Shown in pieces: positions 43,863 to 53,605 of a stretch of 64,000 bases of DNA; position 1 is the stretch's first letter; each line of letters begins with the position of its first letter. The translations under genes and the position numbers were made by a program. The stretch covers positions 553,948 through 617,947 of the forward strand of contig NZ_FMAF01000003.1 of NCBI RefSeq assembly GCF_900094565.1. Reading direction: 5' to 3'. Source of the stretch: Martinezella lusitana (lineage in GTDB: Bacteria; Pseudomonadota; Alphaproteobacteria; Rhizobiales; Rhizobiaceae). The notes below the pieces were generated by a model. That model had not been told where the DNA came from and made no database searches. It was given only the letters and a program-made list of their open reading frames with translations.

Positions 43863-44695
43863 CCTCGACAGGCTTCACTCCCGGCCGCATCCTGCGCCTC
43901 TCCTTGCTGATCCTCGGCTCGCTCGTCTTTCTTGCGCCCTACATTTTCATGATCTCGACCGCCGGCAAGGCGCAGGACGACATCTTCACCTCGGCGCTGC
44001 GGCTGATCCCGACGCATTTCTTCTATATCGAGAATGTCGCCAAGGCGCTGAGCAAGGTTGATATGGGCAGGCTGCTGTTCAACGGCGTCCTCGTCTGCGG
44101 CCTGATCTTCTTCTTCCAGGTGCTGATCGCCATTCCCTGCGCCTATGCCATGGCCAAGCTGAAATTCCCGGCTGCGCGCATGATGATGGTGCTGGTCATG
44201 CTCGGGCTGCTGATCCCGATCCACGCGACCGCGCTGCCGCTCTATGTCGGCTTCAACAGCCTGTCACTGCTGAACAGCTATACTGCCCTGGTCGCGCCCT
44301 TCTCGATCTCGGTCTTCGCGATCTTCATGTTCCTGCAGTTCTTCCGCGCCATGCCCGATGATCTCATCCACGCCGCCCGCCTCGACGGCATGTCGGAACT
44401 CGGCATCGTCGCCCGCGTCATCGTGCCGAATGCCTGGCCGGCGGTAACAGCCTTCGCGATCTTCTCGGTCGTCGCGCACTGGAACGACCTCTACTGGCCG
44501 CTGATCGTCATCAGCAAGCAGGACTACGCCACGCCGCCGCTGGGCCTCATGTATTTCCGCGCCGCCGAAGCCGGCGACGACTACGGCGCGCTCATGGCGG
44601 CAACCCTGATCATCACCCTTCCCCTCGTCGTCGCATTCCTGCTTGCACAGAAGCGTTTCGTCGAGGGCATCACCATGACCGGTCTCAAAGGCTGA
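43859..44695 (+). CDS. ABC transporter permease 2 (UgpE/MalG type)
   Basis: The 278-residue permease has six helices. The EAA motif is DDLIHAARLDGMSELGIVARVIVPNAWPA, and the C-terminus ends with KRFVEGITMTGLKG, the classic sugar-permease ending. It starts inside the end of permease 1, and the binding-protein gene follows after 25 bases. The complex imports a sugar, polyol or glycerophosphodiester. Confidence 0.94.
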   Translation: MTSTGFTPGRILRLSLLILGSLVFLAPYIFMISTAGKAQDDIFTSALRLIPTHFFYIENVAKALSKVDMGRLLFNGVLVCGLIFFFQVLIAIPCAYAMAKLKFPAARMMMVLVMLGLLIPIHATALPLYVGFNSLSLLNSYTALVAPFSISVFAIFMFLQFFRAMPDDLIHAARLDGMSELGIVARVIVPNAWPAVTAFAIFSVVAHWNDLYWPLIVISKQDYATPPLGLMYFRAAEAGDDYGALMAATLIITLPLVVAFLLAQKRFVEGITMTGLKG

Positions 44696-44720
44696 CCGGT
44701 TCGAAACAGGAGAACGAGCG

Positions 44721-45986
44721 ATGAAGCATATCACCCAGATTCTCGCCGCCGCGGCCATTTCGATGGTCGTGTCGGTCCCGGCCTATGCCGAGACAACCTT
44801 GACGGTTCACTACCCCATGCCCGGCTTCTTCAAGAACGTGATGGACACGATCTCGAAGAAGTTCATGGAAGAAAATCCCGATATCAAGATCCAGTTCGCC
44901 GCTCCCTCGGCCACCTATGAGGAAGGCATCCAGACCATTCTTCGCCAGGCCGGCACGAGCGAAATGCCCGATGTCACCTTCATCGGCCTCAACCGCCTGC
45001 GCATGATGGACGAGCGCAATGTCGCCGTCGATCTCGGGCCGCTCGTCAAGAAAGACGGCAACATGGCCGAGCAGGGCTTCTCCGACACGATCCTGAAGCT
45101 CGCCCAGGTCAAGGGCAAGCAGGTCGGCCTCGCCTTCGCGACGTCGAACCCGATCATGTACTACAATGCCGACCTGGTGAAGGCCGCCGGCGGCGACCCG
45201 AACAACCCTCCGAAGACCTGGGACGAAGTCATCACGCTCGCCGGCAAGATCAAGGCGCTTGGCAACGGCGTCGACGGCATGGACTTCCGCTGGCAGGGCG
45301 ACGACTGGATGTTCTCCGCCCTGCTCTTCGGCGCCGGCGGCAAGATGCTGAGCGACGACGAAAGCAAGGTCGCCTTCAACGGTCCTGAGGGACAGAAGGC
45401 CGTCGAACTGATCCAGCGCTTCGTCAAGGAAGGCGGCATGCCGGTCTTCACCAAGGCCGCCGGCGAACAGGCTTTCGCTGCGGGCAAGGTCGGCTTCGAA
45501 TTCCAGACCACCGGCGCACTGGTCAACACGATCAAGAACGTCGGCACCAAGTTCGACCTGCGCACGGCCAAGATCCCGCTGATCGATCCGGTCAACGGCC
45601 GCCTCCCCACAGGCGGTAACGCCGTCGTCATCCTGACGCATGATCCGGTGAAGGAAGAGGCCGCCTGGAAGTTCGCCAAGTTCGCCGCCGGCCCCTACGG
45701 CGCGTCCGTCGTCGTTCCCGGCACCGGCTACGTTCCGAACAACGAACTTGCCGCCAAATCGGCCAACTATCTCGGCGACTTCTACAAGAAGAACCCGCTG
45801 TTCCAGGCCGGCCTCAGCCAGATGTCGGTCATGATCCCCTGGTATGCCTTCCCCGGCGCCAATGGTGTCAAGGTCACGCAGACCATCGTCGACAACCTGT
45901 CGCGCATCGTCGATGGCTCGGCCGCGCCGAAGGAAGCGCTTGAAGATGCAGCTTCCGACGTCGAAGGCATGCTGCCGCGCAGCTGA
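44721..45986 (+). CDS. Extracellular solute-binding protein (UgpB-like, family 1)
   Basis: The 421-residue periplasmic protein has a signal peptide (cut after about residue 23, VPAYA-ET). The mature protein has the family-1 pattern: NPDIKIQF, PDVTFIGLNRLRMMDE, PIMYYNADLVKAAGGDPNNPPKTWDEV and YVPNNELA. It is closest in style to glycerol-3-phosphate-type UgpB proteins. With the phosphodiesterase first in the operon, a glycerophosphodiester is a reasonable ligand, but this is inference. The operon ends in a good terminator. Confidence 0.92.
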   Translation: MKHITQILAAAAISMVVSVPAYAETTLTVHYPMPGFFKNVMDTISKKFMEENPDIKIQFAAPSATYEEGIQTILRQAGTSEMPDVTFIGLNRLRMMDERNVAVDLGPLVKKDGNMAEQGFSDTILKLAQVKGKQVGLAFATSNPIMYYNADLVKAAGGDPNNPPKTWDEVITLAGKIKALGNGVDGMDFRWQGDDWMFSALLFGAGGKMLSDDESKVAFNGPEGQKAVELIQRFVKEGGMPVFTKAAGEQAFAAGKVGFEFQTTGALVNTIKNVGTKFDLRTAKIPLIDPVNGRLPTGGNAVVILTHDPVKEEAAWKFAKFAAGPYGASVVVPGTGYVPNNELAAKSANYLGDFYKKNPLFQAGLSQMSVMIPWYAFPGANGVKVTQTIVDNLSRIVDGSAAPKEALEDAASDVEGMLPRS

Positions 45987-46010
45987 TTGCCGGATCGGGT
46001 TTGAAATCCG

Positions 46011-46039
46011 CGCCGCCTCTCTTTGGGAGGCGGCGTTTT
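46011..46039 (+). terminator. Rho-independent terminator of the phosphodiesterase-ABC operon
   Basis: CGCCGCCTC and GAGGCGGCG form a perfect 9-bp stem with a 7-base loop, followed by TTTTC. Confidence 0.85.
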
Positions 46040-46055
46040 CATGTGCAGAGATCCG

Positions 46056-47051
46056 TCAGGATTGAATGGCGAGATTGCGCACGGTTCCGCCCGGCCGCAA
46101 CCGGTAGGGAACGGTCAGATGTCGCGCCGGTGCGGCATTCTCCGCCATGTCGAGCAGCAGCGAAGCCGCCGCCGCCCCCATTGTCCCATCCGGTATCTCC
46201 ACTGTCGTCAGCGAAACCTCCGTCAGCAGGCCGAGGGAAATGCCATCGAAACCGGCGACGGAGATATCACGTGGGATCGAAAGGCCCTGACGCCGCAGCG
46301 CACCCATAACCCCGAGCGCCAGAAGATCGTTGGAGGCGATGATCGCCGTCGGGCAAAACTGCGAAACAACGTCCGAGAGATCGAGCTGCCCCAGGCTGCT
46401 GATGAAGGAAATCTCCAGGGCGTCGAGAGGCTGTAGACCTGCGGACTCCATCGCCTTGAGATAGCCGAGATAGCGCAACTTTGCCCGATCCGATGCGGAA
46501 AAATGGCCTGAGATGAACAGGATGCGCCGATGCCCCTTCTGCAGGAGATGATCCGTCAGATCCCGGCCGGCGCCAAAATTGTCGGTCGCGACGGCGGCGG
46601 TGAAGCGGGCGGTCGGCAGATTGCCAAGCAGCACGGTCGGCGGCAGGGCGGAAGACAGAGCCGGGCTGCGTTCGGGATCGCAGACCGTGAGGATGAGGCC
46701 GGTCGGCTGCTGCTGGAGCAATGATGCGACGGCATCCGCCTCCTGTGCCGGATCGTAATTCGATTGCGCGATCAGCACGCTGTGACCTGCGTGAAGAGCC
46801 CGGTTCTGAATGCTCGACAACGACGCCGCGAACACCGGATTGGTGATGCTGGGAATGAGCACGCCGATCGCCGGCCGTCGATTGCCGGCGCGGCCGCCGG
46901 CGCGATAACCGAGCTCCGCCGCCGCCCGACGCACCCGACGCACCATCTCATCGCTGACGGGACCGTTGCGGTTCAGCACCCGGCTGGCGGTCGCAACCGA
47001 ACAACCGGCACGAAAAGCGACCTGCTGGAGCGTCGACAAGATATCAAGCAC
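46056..47051 (-). CDS. LacI-family transcriptional regulator
   Basis: The 331-residue regulator has an N-terminal helix-turn-helix (LQQVAFRAGCSVATASRVLNRNGPVSDEM), a hinge region, and the periplasmic-binding-like core with NPVFAASLSSIQNRA and SVAGFDGISLGLL. It converges with the ABC operon and is divergent from the YWTD protein gene, so either could be its target. The ligand is probably a sugar or sugar acid. Confidence 0.92.
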   Translation of the reverse strand: MLDILSTLQQVAFRAGCSVATASRVLNRNGPVSDEMVRRVRRAAAELGYRAGGRAGNRRPAIGVLIPSITNPVFAASLSSIQNRALHAGHSVLIAQSNYDPAQEADAVASLLQQQPTGLILTVCDPERSPALSSALPPTVLLGNLPTARFTAAVATDNFGAGRDLTDHLLQKGHRRILFISGHFSASDRAKLRYLGYLKAMESAGLQPLDALEISFISSLGQLDLSDVVSQFCPTAIIASNDLLALGVMGALRRQGLSIPRDISVAGFDGISLGLLTEVSLTTVEIPDGTMGAAAASLLLDMAENAAPARHLTVPYRLRPGGTVRNLAIQS

Positions 47052-47289
47052 CTTCGGCTTCGGATTTCAGCATCGAGGCTGACATCGCCCATAGGGAATG
47101 GCGGGGATTTATATCAAATCGATGACAGTTATTTGACGCTCGTCCGATACAGCCGTGACATCTGCGCCCTTGATCTTTGCTGCGGCGCAACAGATCTTCA
47201 ACGGATCACGGCGCGAATGATGCTGTCATCAACCGATGCCATGATTGCCGCTGTGATCCGCAGATCCGACCCTTTGAAAGGATGCTCTC

Positions 47290-48210
47290 ATGTCTGAAGC
47301 AGAAGCACGGACGCCTGCCGCCCCCAGAGAAAAGACCGAACGGCTGTTTTTCCTCGATATCAACGACGGCCGAATTCTATCCTCCGCCATCGACGGAACC
47401 GACCTCAAGCTGATCATCCAGCGCCCGGGCCGCAGTCCGGACGGCATTCTCGTCGACAGCGAGAACGGCTGGCTCTACTGGACGGAAATGGGCACCGACT
47501 ACAACGCCCATGACGGCTCGATCGAGCGCATTAATCTCGACGGCAGCAACCATGTCACCCTGATCCCGCCGGGCAGCACGCTGGTCACGCCGAAGCAGAT
47601 CCAGATCGACCACGACAACGGCACGCTCTACTGGTGCGACCGCGAGGGCATGCGTGTCATGCGCGCCAACATCGACGGCTCCGACATCGAAACCCTGGTG
47701 CAGAACGGCGACAGTCCGCAGGACAGTGCCGATATCGAACGCTGGTGCGTGGGCATCGCCCTCGACCTGCCGCTCGGGCAGATCTACTGGACGCAGAAGG
47801 GGCCGCCGGACGCCGGCCTCGGCCGCATCCTCCGCGCCAGCATCGACATTCCCGAAGACGAGACGGCAACGAGACGCAGCGATATTGAGACCCTGCTCGA
47901 CAAGCTGCCGGAACCGATCGACCTCGAACTCGATCTCGCCACCCGCACAATCTACTGGACCGACCGCGGCAATCTCCCACGTGGGAATACCGTCAACCGC
48001 GCCAGCATGGACGACATCGCGGCAACATCCGAAGTCGTCCTGGAAGGACTGGACGAAGGCATCGGCCTGTCGCTCGACCTGCCGAACAATCGCATGTTCT
48101 TCTCCGATATCGGCGGCAATCTCTATTCGGCGAGCCTCGACGGCTCGGGCGAACGCGAACTGCTTCACCACGCGGGTTCGTTCACCGGGATTGTCTACGC
48201 GGTGGTTTGA
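47290..48210 (+). CDS. YWTD-repeat beta-propeller protein
   Basis: The 306-residue protein consists of six repeats of the LDL-receptor class B type: FFLDINDGRIL, YWTEMGTDYNAHDG, YWCDREGMRVMRANIDG, YWTQKGPPDAGLGRIL, YWTDRGNLPRGNTVN and FFSDIGGNLYSASLDG. They should close into a six-bladed propeller. No signal peptide is present, so it appears cytoplasmic, unusual for this repeat type. Some bacterial homologues are mislabelled as dehydrogenases. It is transcribed away from the LacI gene, which may control it. Activity unknown; a lactonase-like enzyme or sugar-binding role is possible. Confidence 0.82.
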   Translation: MSEAEARTPAAPREKTERLFFLDINDGRILSSAIDGTDLKLIIQRPGRSPDGILVDSENGWLYWTEMGTDYNAHDGSIERINLDGSNHVTLIPPGSTLVTPKQIQIDHDNGTLYWCDREGMRVMRANIDGSDIETLVQNGDSPQDSADIERWCVGIALDLPLGQIYWTQKGPPDAGLGRILRASIDIPEDETATRRSDIETLLDKLPEPIDLELDLATRTIYWTDRGNLPRGNTVNRASMDDIAATSEVVLEGLDEGIGLSLDLPNNRMFFSDIGGNLYSASLDGSGERELLHHAGSFTGIVYAVV

Positions 48211-48257
48211 GATTTCCAATCGGCTCCGGGTCGCGGGATTGCCTCTCATACCCTAGC

Positions 48258-48283
48258 CCTCTCCCCGTTTTGACGGGGAGAGG
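48258..48283. repeat. Rhizobial CTCTCCCCG-type palindrome
   Basis: CCTCTCCCCG (48258-48267) and CGGGGAGAGG (48274-48283) form a 10-bp hairpin with a TTTTGA loop. Such elements are scattered between rhizobial genes. It could terminate the YWTD gene. Confidence 0.7.
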
Positions 48284-48345
48284 CAACGATCTCTGTACCC
48301 TCGTCCAACAGGTAGCTGAATGGAAGGCTGGGTGAGCGACTATCC

Positions 48346-48371
48346 CCTTCTCCCCGCTAGCGGGGAGAAGG
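48346..48371. repeat. Rhizobial CTTCTCCCCG-type perfect palindrome
   Basis: CCTTCTCCCCG (48346-48356) and CGGGGAGAAGG (48361-48371) flank CTAG, giving a 26-base perfect palindrome. It is the second of two related hairpins between the convergent YWTD and aldehyde dehydrogenase genes; a degraded third copy lies at 24627-24648. Confidence 0.7.
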
Positions 48372-48404
48372 TGGCCGACAGGCCGGATGAGGGCTCTCCA
48401 GCCT

Positions 48405-49991
48405 TCAATGTGCCTTGCGCACGCCATCCAGCAGATGCGGCAGCGTCTTGATGCCTTCATCCCTCAGTTCGGCCGGCAACATCCCTTCCGGCAGATCCTG
48501 ATAGGATACCGGACGCAGGAAGCGACGGATGGCGAGCGTGCCGACCGACGTCGTGCGGCTGTCCGATGTTGCCGGGAACGGTCCGCCATGTACCATGGCA
48601 TGGGAGACTTCCACGCCCGTCGGCCAGCCGTTGGCGAGAATGCGTCCGGCCTTGCGCTCCAGCACCGGCAGCAGCTTTGCGGCGACGGCATGGTCGCCAG
48701 CCTCGATCTGCAACGTGGCGGTCAGCTGGCCCTCAAGCTTTTCGGCAACCGCAATCATCTGGTCGATGTCCTTGCAGCGCACCAGCAGGCCCGCCGCGCC
48801 GAAGACCTCATGCCCGAGCCGCTCGTCGGCAAGGAAAGGCTCGACATCGGTCTCGAAGAAGATGCCGGGGCTGCGGTTGACTCCCTCGGCCGGTGCGCCA
48901 TGAGCGACGGTCTTGACCGCCTCATGCTCCGCGAGCGCAGCCACGCCCTTGTCGAAGGCGGCGTGAATGCCCGGCGTCAGCATCGGCGCCGGCGCGCGAC
49001 CGGTCAGTACCGCGCTGGCAGCCTCGATAAAGCGATCGAGATCGGGGCCATCGATGGCGAAGAGCAAGCCGGGATTGGTGCAGAATTGGCCGGCGCCGAG
49101 CGTCAGGGATTCGATAAAGCCCGTGCCGATCGCTTCGGCGCGCGCCGCAAGCGCCGCCGGAAAGAGGAAGACGGGATTGACGCTGCTCATCTCGGCATAA
49201 ACAGGAATCGGCTCCGGCCGGGCCGCGGCGATGGCGCCGAGCGCCAGACCGCCGCCGCGCGAGCCGGTGAAGCCGACAGCCTTGATACGCGGATCGCGCA
49301 CCAGCGCCGCGCCTGTTTCGTTGGCGCCCGTCAGCAGCGAGAAAGTCCCTTCAGGCAGGCCGCAGGCCGCAACGGCAGCGCGGATGGCGCGTCCCACAAG
49401 CTCGCCCGTGCCCGGATGGGCGAGATGCCCCTTGACGACGACCGGGCACCCAGCAGCAAGCGCGGACGCGGTATCACCCCCGGCGACCGAGAAGGCGAGC
49501 GGGAAATTGCTGGCGCCGAAGACGGCGACGGGGCCGAGCGGGATCTGACGCAGGCGCAGATCGGGCCGCGGCAACGGCTTGCGCTCCGGCAATGCCGGGT
49601 CGACGCGCAGATCGAGCCATTCGCCGGAACGAACCACCTGCGCAAACAGCCGAAGCTGGCCGACTGTGCGGGCGCGCTCGCCCTGCAGACGTGCCACCGG
49701 CAGTCCGGTCTCTTCCGTTGCCCGCTCGATCAGCGCATCGCCGATATCGATGATATTGTCAGCGATCTTTTCGAGAAATGCCGCCCGTTCCTCCGGGCTG
49801 GTCGCGCGGTAGACGTCGAAAGCCTGGCCGGCCAATTCGCAGGCCCTTGCCACGTCGGCCTCGCTCGCAATCGCAAAAGCCGGCTCGAGATTTGCGCCGG
49901 TCGCCGGGTTGATGGCATGCGCGGTTCTGTTGTCGCCGGTCGACTCTGCGCCGATCAGCAAATCGCCGCTAATCACAAAAGACTGTGTCAT
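48405..49991 (-). CDS. NADP-dependent aldehyde dehydrogenase, alpha-ketoglutaric semialdehyde type
   Basis: The 528-residue enzyme has the catalytic Cys in [13 protein letters not shown] and the Glu in [12 protein letters not shown]. The [35 protein letters not shown] region forms the cofactor site. Length and pattern match the alpha-ketoglutaric semialdehyde dehydrogenases that finish sugar-acid or hydroxyproline degradation to 2-oxoglutarate. ATG 49991 ([14 protein letters not shown]) is chosen over the frame to 50087. No other pathway gene is adjacent, so the upstream pathway is unknown. Confidence 0.9.
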   Translation of the reverse strand: MTQSFVISGDLLIGAESTGDNRTAHAINPATGANLEPAFAIASEADVARACELAGQAFDVYRATSPEERAAFLEKIADNIIDIGDALIERATEETGLPVARLQGERARTVGQLRLFAQVVRSGEWLDLRVDPALPERKPLPRPDLRLRQIPLGPVAVFGASNFPLAFSVAGGDTASALAAGCPVVVKGHLAHPGTGELVGRAIRAAVAACGLPEGTFSLLTGANETGAALVRDPRIKAVGFTGSRGGGLALGAIAAARPEPIPVYAEMSSVNPVFLFPAALAARAEAIGTGFIESLTLGAGQFCTNPGLLFAIDGPDLDRFIEAASAVLTGRAPAPMLTPGIHAAFDKGVAALAEHEAVKTVAHGAPAEGVNRSPGIFFETDVEPFLADERLGHEVFGAAGLLVRCKDIDQMIAVAEKLEGQLTATLQIEAGDHAVAAKLLPVLERKAGRILANGWPTGVEVSHAMVHGGPFPATSDSRTTSVGTLAIRRFLRPVSYQDLPEGMLPAELRDEGIKTLPHLLDGVRKAH

Positions 49992-50248
49992 GGGTATTCC
50001 TTGATGATGTCGAAGCGCCGGGAGGTGCGCCGTCGAAGGCTGATAGCAGGACGGGATGACAGATGTAAGATGATAATCGTCATCCAATTATCAAGGCTTC
50101 GGTCGCGGGATCAAGTCCGTCGGGACACTTGCACCGAAGACTTGGCTTGGCTGCATCGAAGATGTCGCAGTTCGTCGCTATATGGCATTGTAAACTCTTT
50201 CATGCCAATTTAGCGCCCATCCGATAGATTGAGTGCGGCCAAACCCCC

Positions 50249-51763
50249 ATGTCTCTTGCACTTCTCGATGATCCGATCGTCCAGTTCTGCATCCTGGTGG
50301 TCATCGGCACATTCGTCAGCCGTGTCATGCTGCGCCATCAGCGCGCCGGGCGGCTGATAGGCCAGGCTATCTTTTTCGTCTGCCTGACCGTGCTTCTGCT
50401 CTATCACGGCATCATACCCTACGAGCCGAGCCCGCCGCAGGTGTCGGTGTCGCTGCGCACCTTCACCGGCTTCGCCAAGATCATCTGGTGGATCAACGGT
50501 GCCTGGGTGCTGATCGCCTGCGTGCGCCTGTTCCTCATCTTCGAGCGCAAGCCGCGCGAGGGCCGGCTGCTGCAGGATCTGATCGTCGGCGTCATCTATC
50601 TCGGCGCCATTCTTTCCATTGTCGCCGACGTCTTCAGCGTTCCGGTGGGCACGCTGATCGCCACCTCCGGCGTGTTCGCCATCATTCTCGGCCTGGCATT
50701 GCAGAGCACGTTGAGCGATGTCTTCTCCGGCATCGCGCTCAATCTCGGGCGGCCCTATTCCGTCGGCGACTGGATCGTCCTCGAAAACGATATTCAAGGC
50801 CGTGTCGTGGAAACCAACTGGCGGGCCACGCAGCTGCTGAACGGCACCAACGATCTGGTCGTCATCCCGAACAGCGTCCTTGCCAAAACGCGGCTGACCA
50901 ATCTCTCCTCGCCCGACGAGAGCCACGGCGCCACCGTCACCGTACGCGTTCAGCCGACCACCCTGCCAAGCGTCGTCGTCGATGTGATGCAAAGCGTGCT
51001 GATCAGTTGCAACTCGATCCAGAAGACCCCCGAACCCAGCGTCGCCATCAATTCCGTCGACGGACAGGCAATCGAACTACAGCTGACGTTCCGCGTGCGC
51101 GATATATCGCAGACGATGGCCGCAAAGAACGAGATCTACGACCTCCTTTACCGCCATTCGAAGGCGGCGGGCCTGAAACTCGCCGGCCCTTCCGATACGA
51201 TCGTCATTCCGGCGGAACACAAGGCAGAAGCATCGGGCGAGCAGCAGCACGCTCCCGGAACGCCATGGCGGCTGGTCAGCAACATCCCGCTGTTCTCATC
51301 GTTGACCGAGGACGAAAAAGAGCATCTGGCATCGCACATGCAGCGCCGCACTTATCGCAAGGATGCGGTCATCGCCGAACAGGACGCACAGCTTCGCGCG
51401 CTGACGATCGTGCGATCGGGCGTCGTCAGCATCACCCGCCGCGAGGGGCATCGGCAGATCGAGCTGACGCGGCTCGCGCCTGGCGATTATTTCGGCGAAA
51501 ACGGCCTGTTGATGGGAACAGGCGAAGTCGGGACGGTCCGCGCCCTGACCTTTGTCGTCACCTATGAAATCGGCGAGGACTGCCTGTCGCCGCTCTTGCA
51601 TGACAGACCCGCCCTCGCCGAAGAGCTGGGCGCCATCATGGCGAAGCGCATCGAGGCCGAACGCCATCTGTTCGCCAACACCGATATCCTGGTCAACGGC
51701 GCTCCCGTCAGTTCGCTGAGCTCGCGCATCAAGCATCTCTTTCAGTTGCAGCAGCACGACTAG
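50249..51763 (+). CDS. MscS-family mechanosensitive channel with C-terminal cyclic nucleotide-binding domain
   Basis: The 504-residue protein has about four or five N-terminal helices. The pore helix and MscS beta domain follow (GVFAIILGLALQSTLSDVFSGIALNLGRPYSVGDWIVLE, about residues 140-190). Residues 340-460 form a cyclic nucleotide-binding fold (RRTYRKDAVIAEQDAQ, LAPGDYFGENGLL with a later Arg). Such bCNG-type fusions are known and some are opened by cAMP or cGMP rather than tension. The phosphate-cassette Arg is followed by Ala, not Ser/Thr, so ligand choice is uncertain. The stop abuts repeat copy 3. Confidence 0.9.
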   Translation: MSLALLDDPIVQFCILVVIGTFVSRVMLRHQRAGRLIGQAIFFVCLTVLLLYHGIIPYEPSPPQVSVSLRTFTGFAKIIWWINGAWVLIACVRLFLIFERKPREGRLLQDLIVGVIYLGAILSIVADVFSVPVGTLIATSGVFAIILGLALQSTLSDVFSGIALNLGRPYSVGDWIVLENDIQGRVVETNWRATQLLNGTNDLVVIPNSVLAKTRLTNLSSPDESHGATVTVRVQPTTLPSVVVDVMQSVLISCNSIQKTPEPSVAINSVDGQAIELQLTFRVRDISQTMAAKNEIYDLLYRHSKAAGLKLAGPSDTIVIPAEHKAEASGEQQHAPGTPWRLVSNIPLFSSLTEDEKEHLASHMQRRTYRKDAVIAEQDAQLRALTIVRSGVVSITRREGHRQIELTRLAPGDYFGENGLLMGTGEVGTVRALTFVVTYEIGEDCLSPLLHDRPALAEELGAIMAKRIEAERHLFANTDILVNGAPVSSLSSRIKHLFQLQQHD

Positions 51764-51860
51764 AGCGATGAAGCGTTCACGGAACCGCCTCACCGCTCTA
51801 TGCTATTGTTGTTGCTCAATTTCGGACGGAAAACCGCTGCACACTTTTCCTGGAATTACT
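51762..51860 (-). repeat. Composite rhizobial intergenic palindromic repeat, copy 3 (long form)
   Basis: Read on the minus strand this is collinear with the copy at 5487-5588, including the AGGAAAAGTG half and the CAATAGCATAGAGCGG half, differing at scattered positions. It fills the whole gap between the channel gene and the convergent S10 peptidase gene. Confidence 0.75.
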
Positions 51861-53389
51861 TAGTTCGATTTCACGGCCGGCGCGGCGGGAGGCTGCGTGG
51901 CAAAGAACGCCTTGGCATCCGTCGTGAACTGCTCGCGTGATGTCGGCCGGGTGTAGAACATATGACCGCCGCGGTAGAGTTTCAGCGCCACGCGATCGGC
52001 AAAGGCCGATGGCATGTGGTCGAGCACATATTTGTTGACGCCAAAGGGAATGACGAGGTCGCTGTAGCCCTGCCCCACCATGAGGCGGAAGGACGATGAC
52101 AGCGACAGCAGTTCCTTGAGATCGTCGGTGACGCCGGCGCTGAGGCGCGAGCCGCCGTCGTTTCGCCCACCCCATTTCCACTGCCTGTTCACCGATGTCG
52201 ACAGCAGCGTGTAGGTCATATCGGTGTGAAAGCCCAACTCATCACGCGCATAGCTCGAAAACGCACCGCCATAGGCGCGGACGAAACCGTCAAGGATCGG
52301 GTCGCCGCCATGCTCGGCGTCGGACTGAGGATAGGGGTCGGGCGCCAGGAAGGAAGCATCGTAGGCACTCGCCACCTCCGCACCATCGCCGTCGGAATGT
52401 TTCCGATAGACGCTACCGAGAAAACCCTGGTTCTTGGCAACGACATCCTCGGGGATGCCCGTCAGTTTTGCGACCCGACCATACAAGGCCCGGCCGGCAT
52501 CGCCGGAGGGCGGCGGCCCGGCAAGAACAGGCAGATATTCGTTCAGAGCAAAAGCCTGGGCATCTTGAACCGCCTTGTCGCTGAAAGCATTCTGCCGCTC
52601 GAGCTGGGCGGCTGCCAGCGAGGGCAGCTCCAGGGCAGCACTAAGCGCATCGTCGCCGCCGCCAAAGACCAGCCGGCCCTCGAGCAAGGGCGAAAGCATG
52701 ACGATGCCGGAGATCAGGATACCTTGATCCTCGCGTAGGCTGTTGGCGACCTTGACCGAGCGAAATCCTCCATAGCTTTCGCCAAGAATATACTTCGGCG
52801 ACGCGGCGCGACCGTTATGGGCGACGTAAAGGGCGATCGCCTTGGCAAGGCTTTCGGCATCGCTTTCGACCGTGTAGAATTCATTCTGGTCATCCGGCTT
52901 CACCGCCCGGCTCCAACCCGTGCCGATCGGATCGATCAGCACAAGATCGGTGAAATTGAGCCAGCTCTGCGGATTGTCGACCAGCTTGGCATTGGCGCCA
53001 TCACGGCCATCAGGCCCGAAATCGAGGATACGCGGTCCGACAAGCCCGAGATTGAGAAAGGCGGATGCTGCCCCTGGCCCGCCGTTGAATACGAAGGTGA
53101 TGGGCCGACCTGCATCCCGGTTTTTCGCGACATAGGCGGTATAGAAGATCGCCGCACTGCGCTGACCGTCCTGACCGAAGAGATCGAGCGTTCCAGCCGT
53201 CGCCATATAGGCCATGCTCTTGCCGTCGGCATCCAACACGTGGTCGCTCACCGCGTCGGGCGGCAGGAGCGAGAGGACGCCACCACCACCCGGCTCACCA
53301 CGAGCCTGCTCCGGCGGCGCGGCAAAGGCAGGCGTCGATATCAACGAGAAGGCCAGTATCAAGCCGGGAACCATCTGGCGAAAAGACAT
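51860..53389 (-). CDS. Exported S10-family serine carboxypeptidase-like protein
   Basis: The 509-residue protein has a signal peptide (about 1-23, ending TPAFA). The catalytic Ser205 is in LGESYGGFR, with Asp in GYSDLVIPFG and His in YRGGHMFYTRP completing the triad. The oxyanion and substrate regions are FVFNGGPGAASAFLNLG and PIGTGWSR. The bacterial S10 group is periplasmic; substrates are peptides with free C-termini. The gene is single, convergent to the MscS-type channel. Confidence 0.9.
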   Translation of the reverse strand: MSFRQMVPGLILAFSLISTPAFAAPPEQARGEPGGGGVLSLLPPDAVSDHVLDADGKSMAYMATAGTLDLFGQDGQRSAAIFYTAYVAKNRDAGRPITFVFNGGPGAASAFLNLGLVGPRILDFGPDGRDGANAKLVDNPQSWLNFTDLVLIDPIGTGWSRAVKPDDQNEFYTVESDAESLAKAIALYVAHNGRAASPKYILGESYGGFRSVKVANSLREDQGILISGIVMLSPLLEGRLVFGGGDDALSAALELPSLAAAQLERQNAFSDKAVQDAQAFALNEYLPVLAGPPPSGDAGRALYGRVAKLTGIPEDVVAKNQGFLGSVYRKHSDGDGAEVASAYDASFLAPDPYPQSDAEHGGDPILDGFVRAYGGAFSSYARDELGFHTDMTYTLLSTSVNRQWKWGGRNDGGSRLSAGVTDDLKELLSLSSSFRLMVGQGYSDLVIPFGVNKYVLDHMPSAFADRVALKLYRGGHMFYTRPTSREQFTTDAKAFFATQPPAAPAVKSN

Positions 53390-53605
53390 CGAAACTTATC
53401 CTCCAAAGGTCCGGCACATAACCGCGGTTGCCGGCGATACTATGTCATGGCGGACGGATACGGAAACTCAAGAGATGTTGATCGGCGATCCGCCGGTCGT
53501 ATCACTTTCGGCAAGGAATGCTATTGAGCGCCTGTCGGCCATTTGCCAAAGTGCCCGCCGCGCGGGGAAGACAAACAGACAACAGGGATCGCAAGGGATA
53601 CGAGG

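Noticed and set aside
47052..47289. LacI operator between the LacI gene and the YWTD gene
   Set aside because: ATCAAATCGATGACAG has a symmetric centre, but the flanks do not pair well enough to call.
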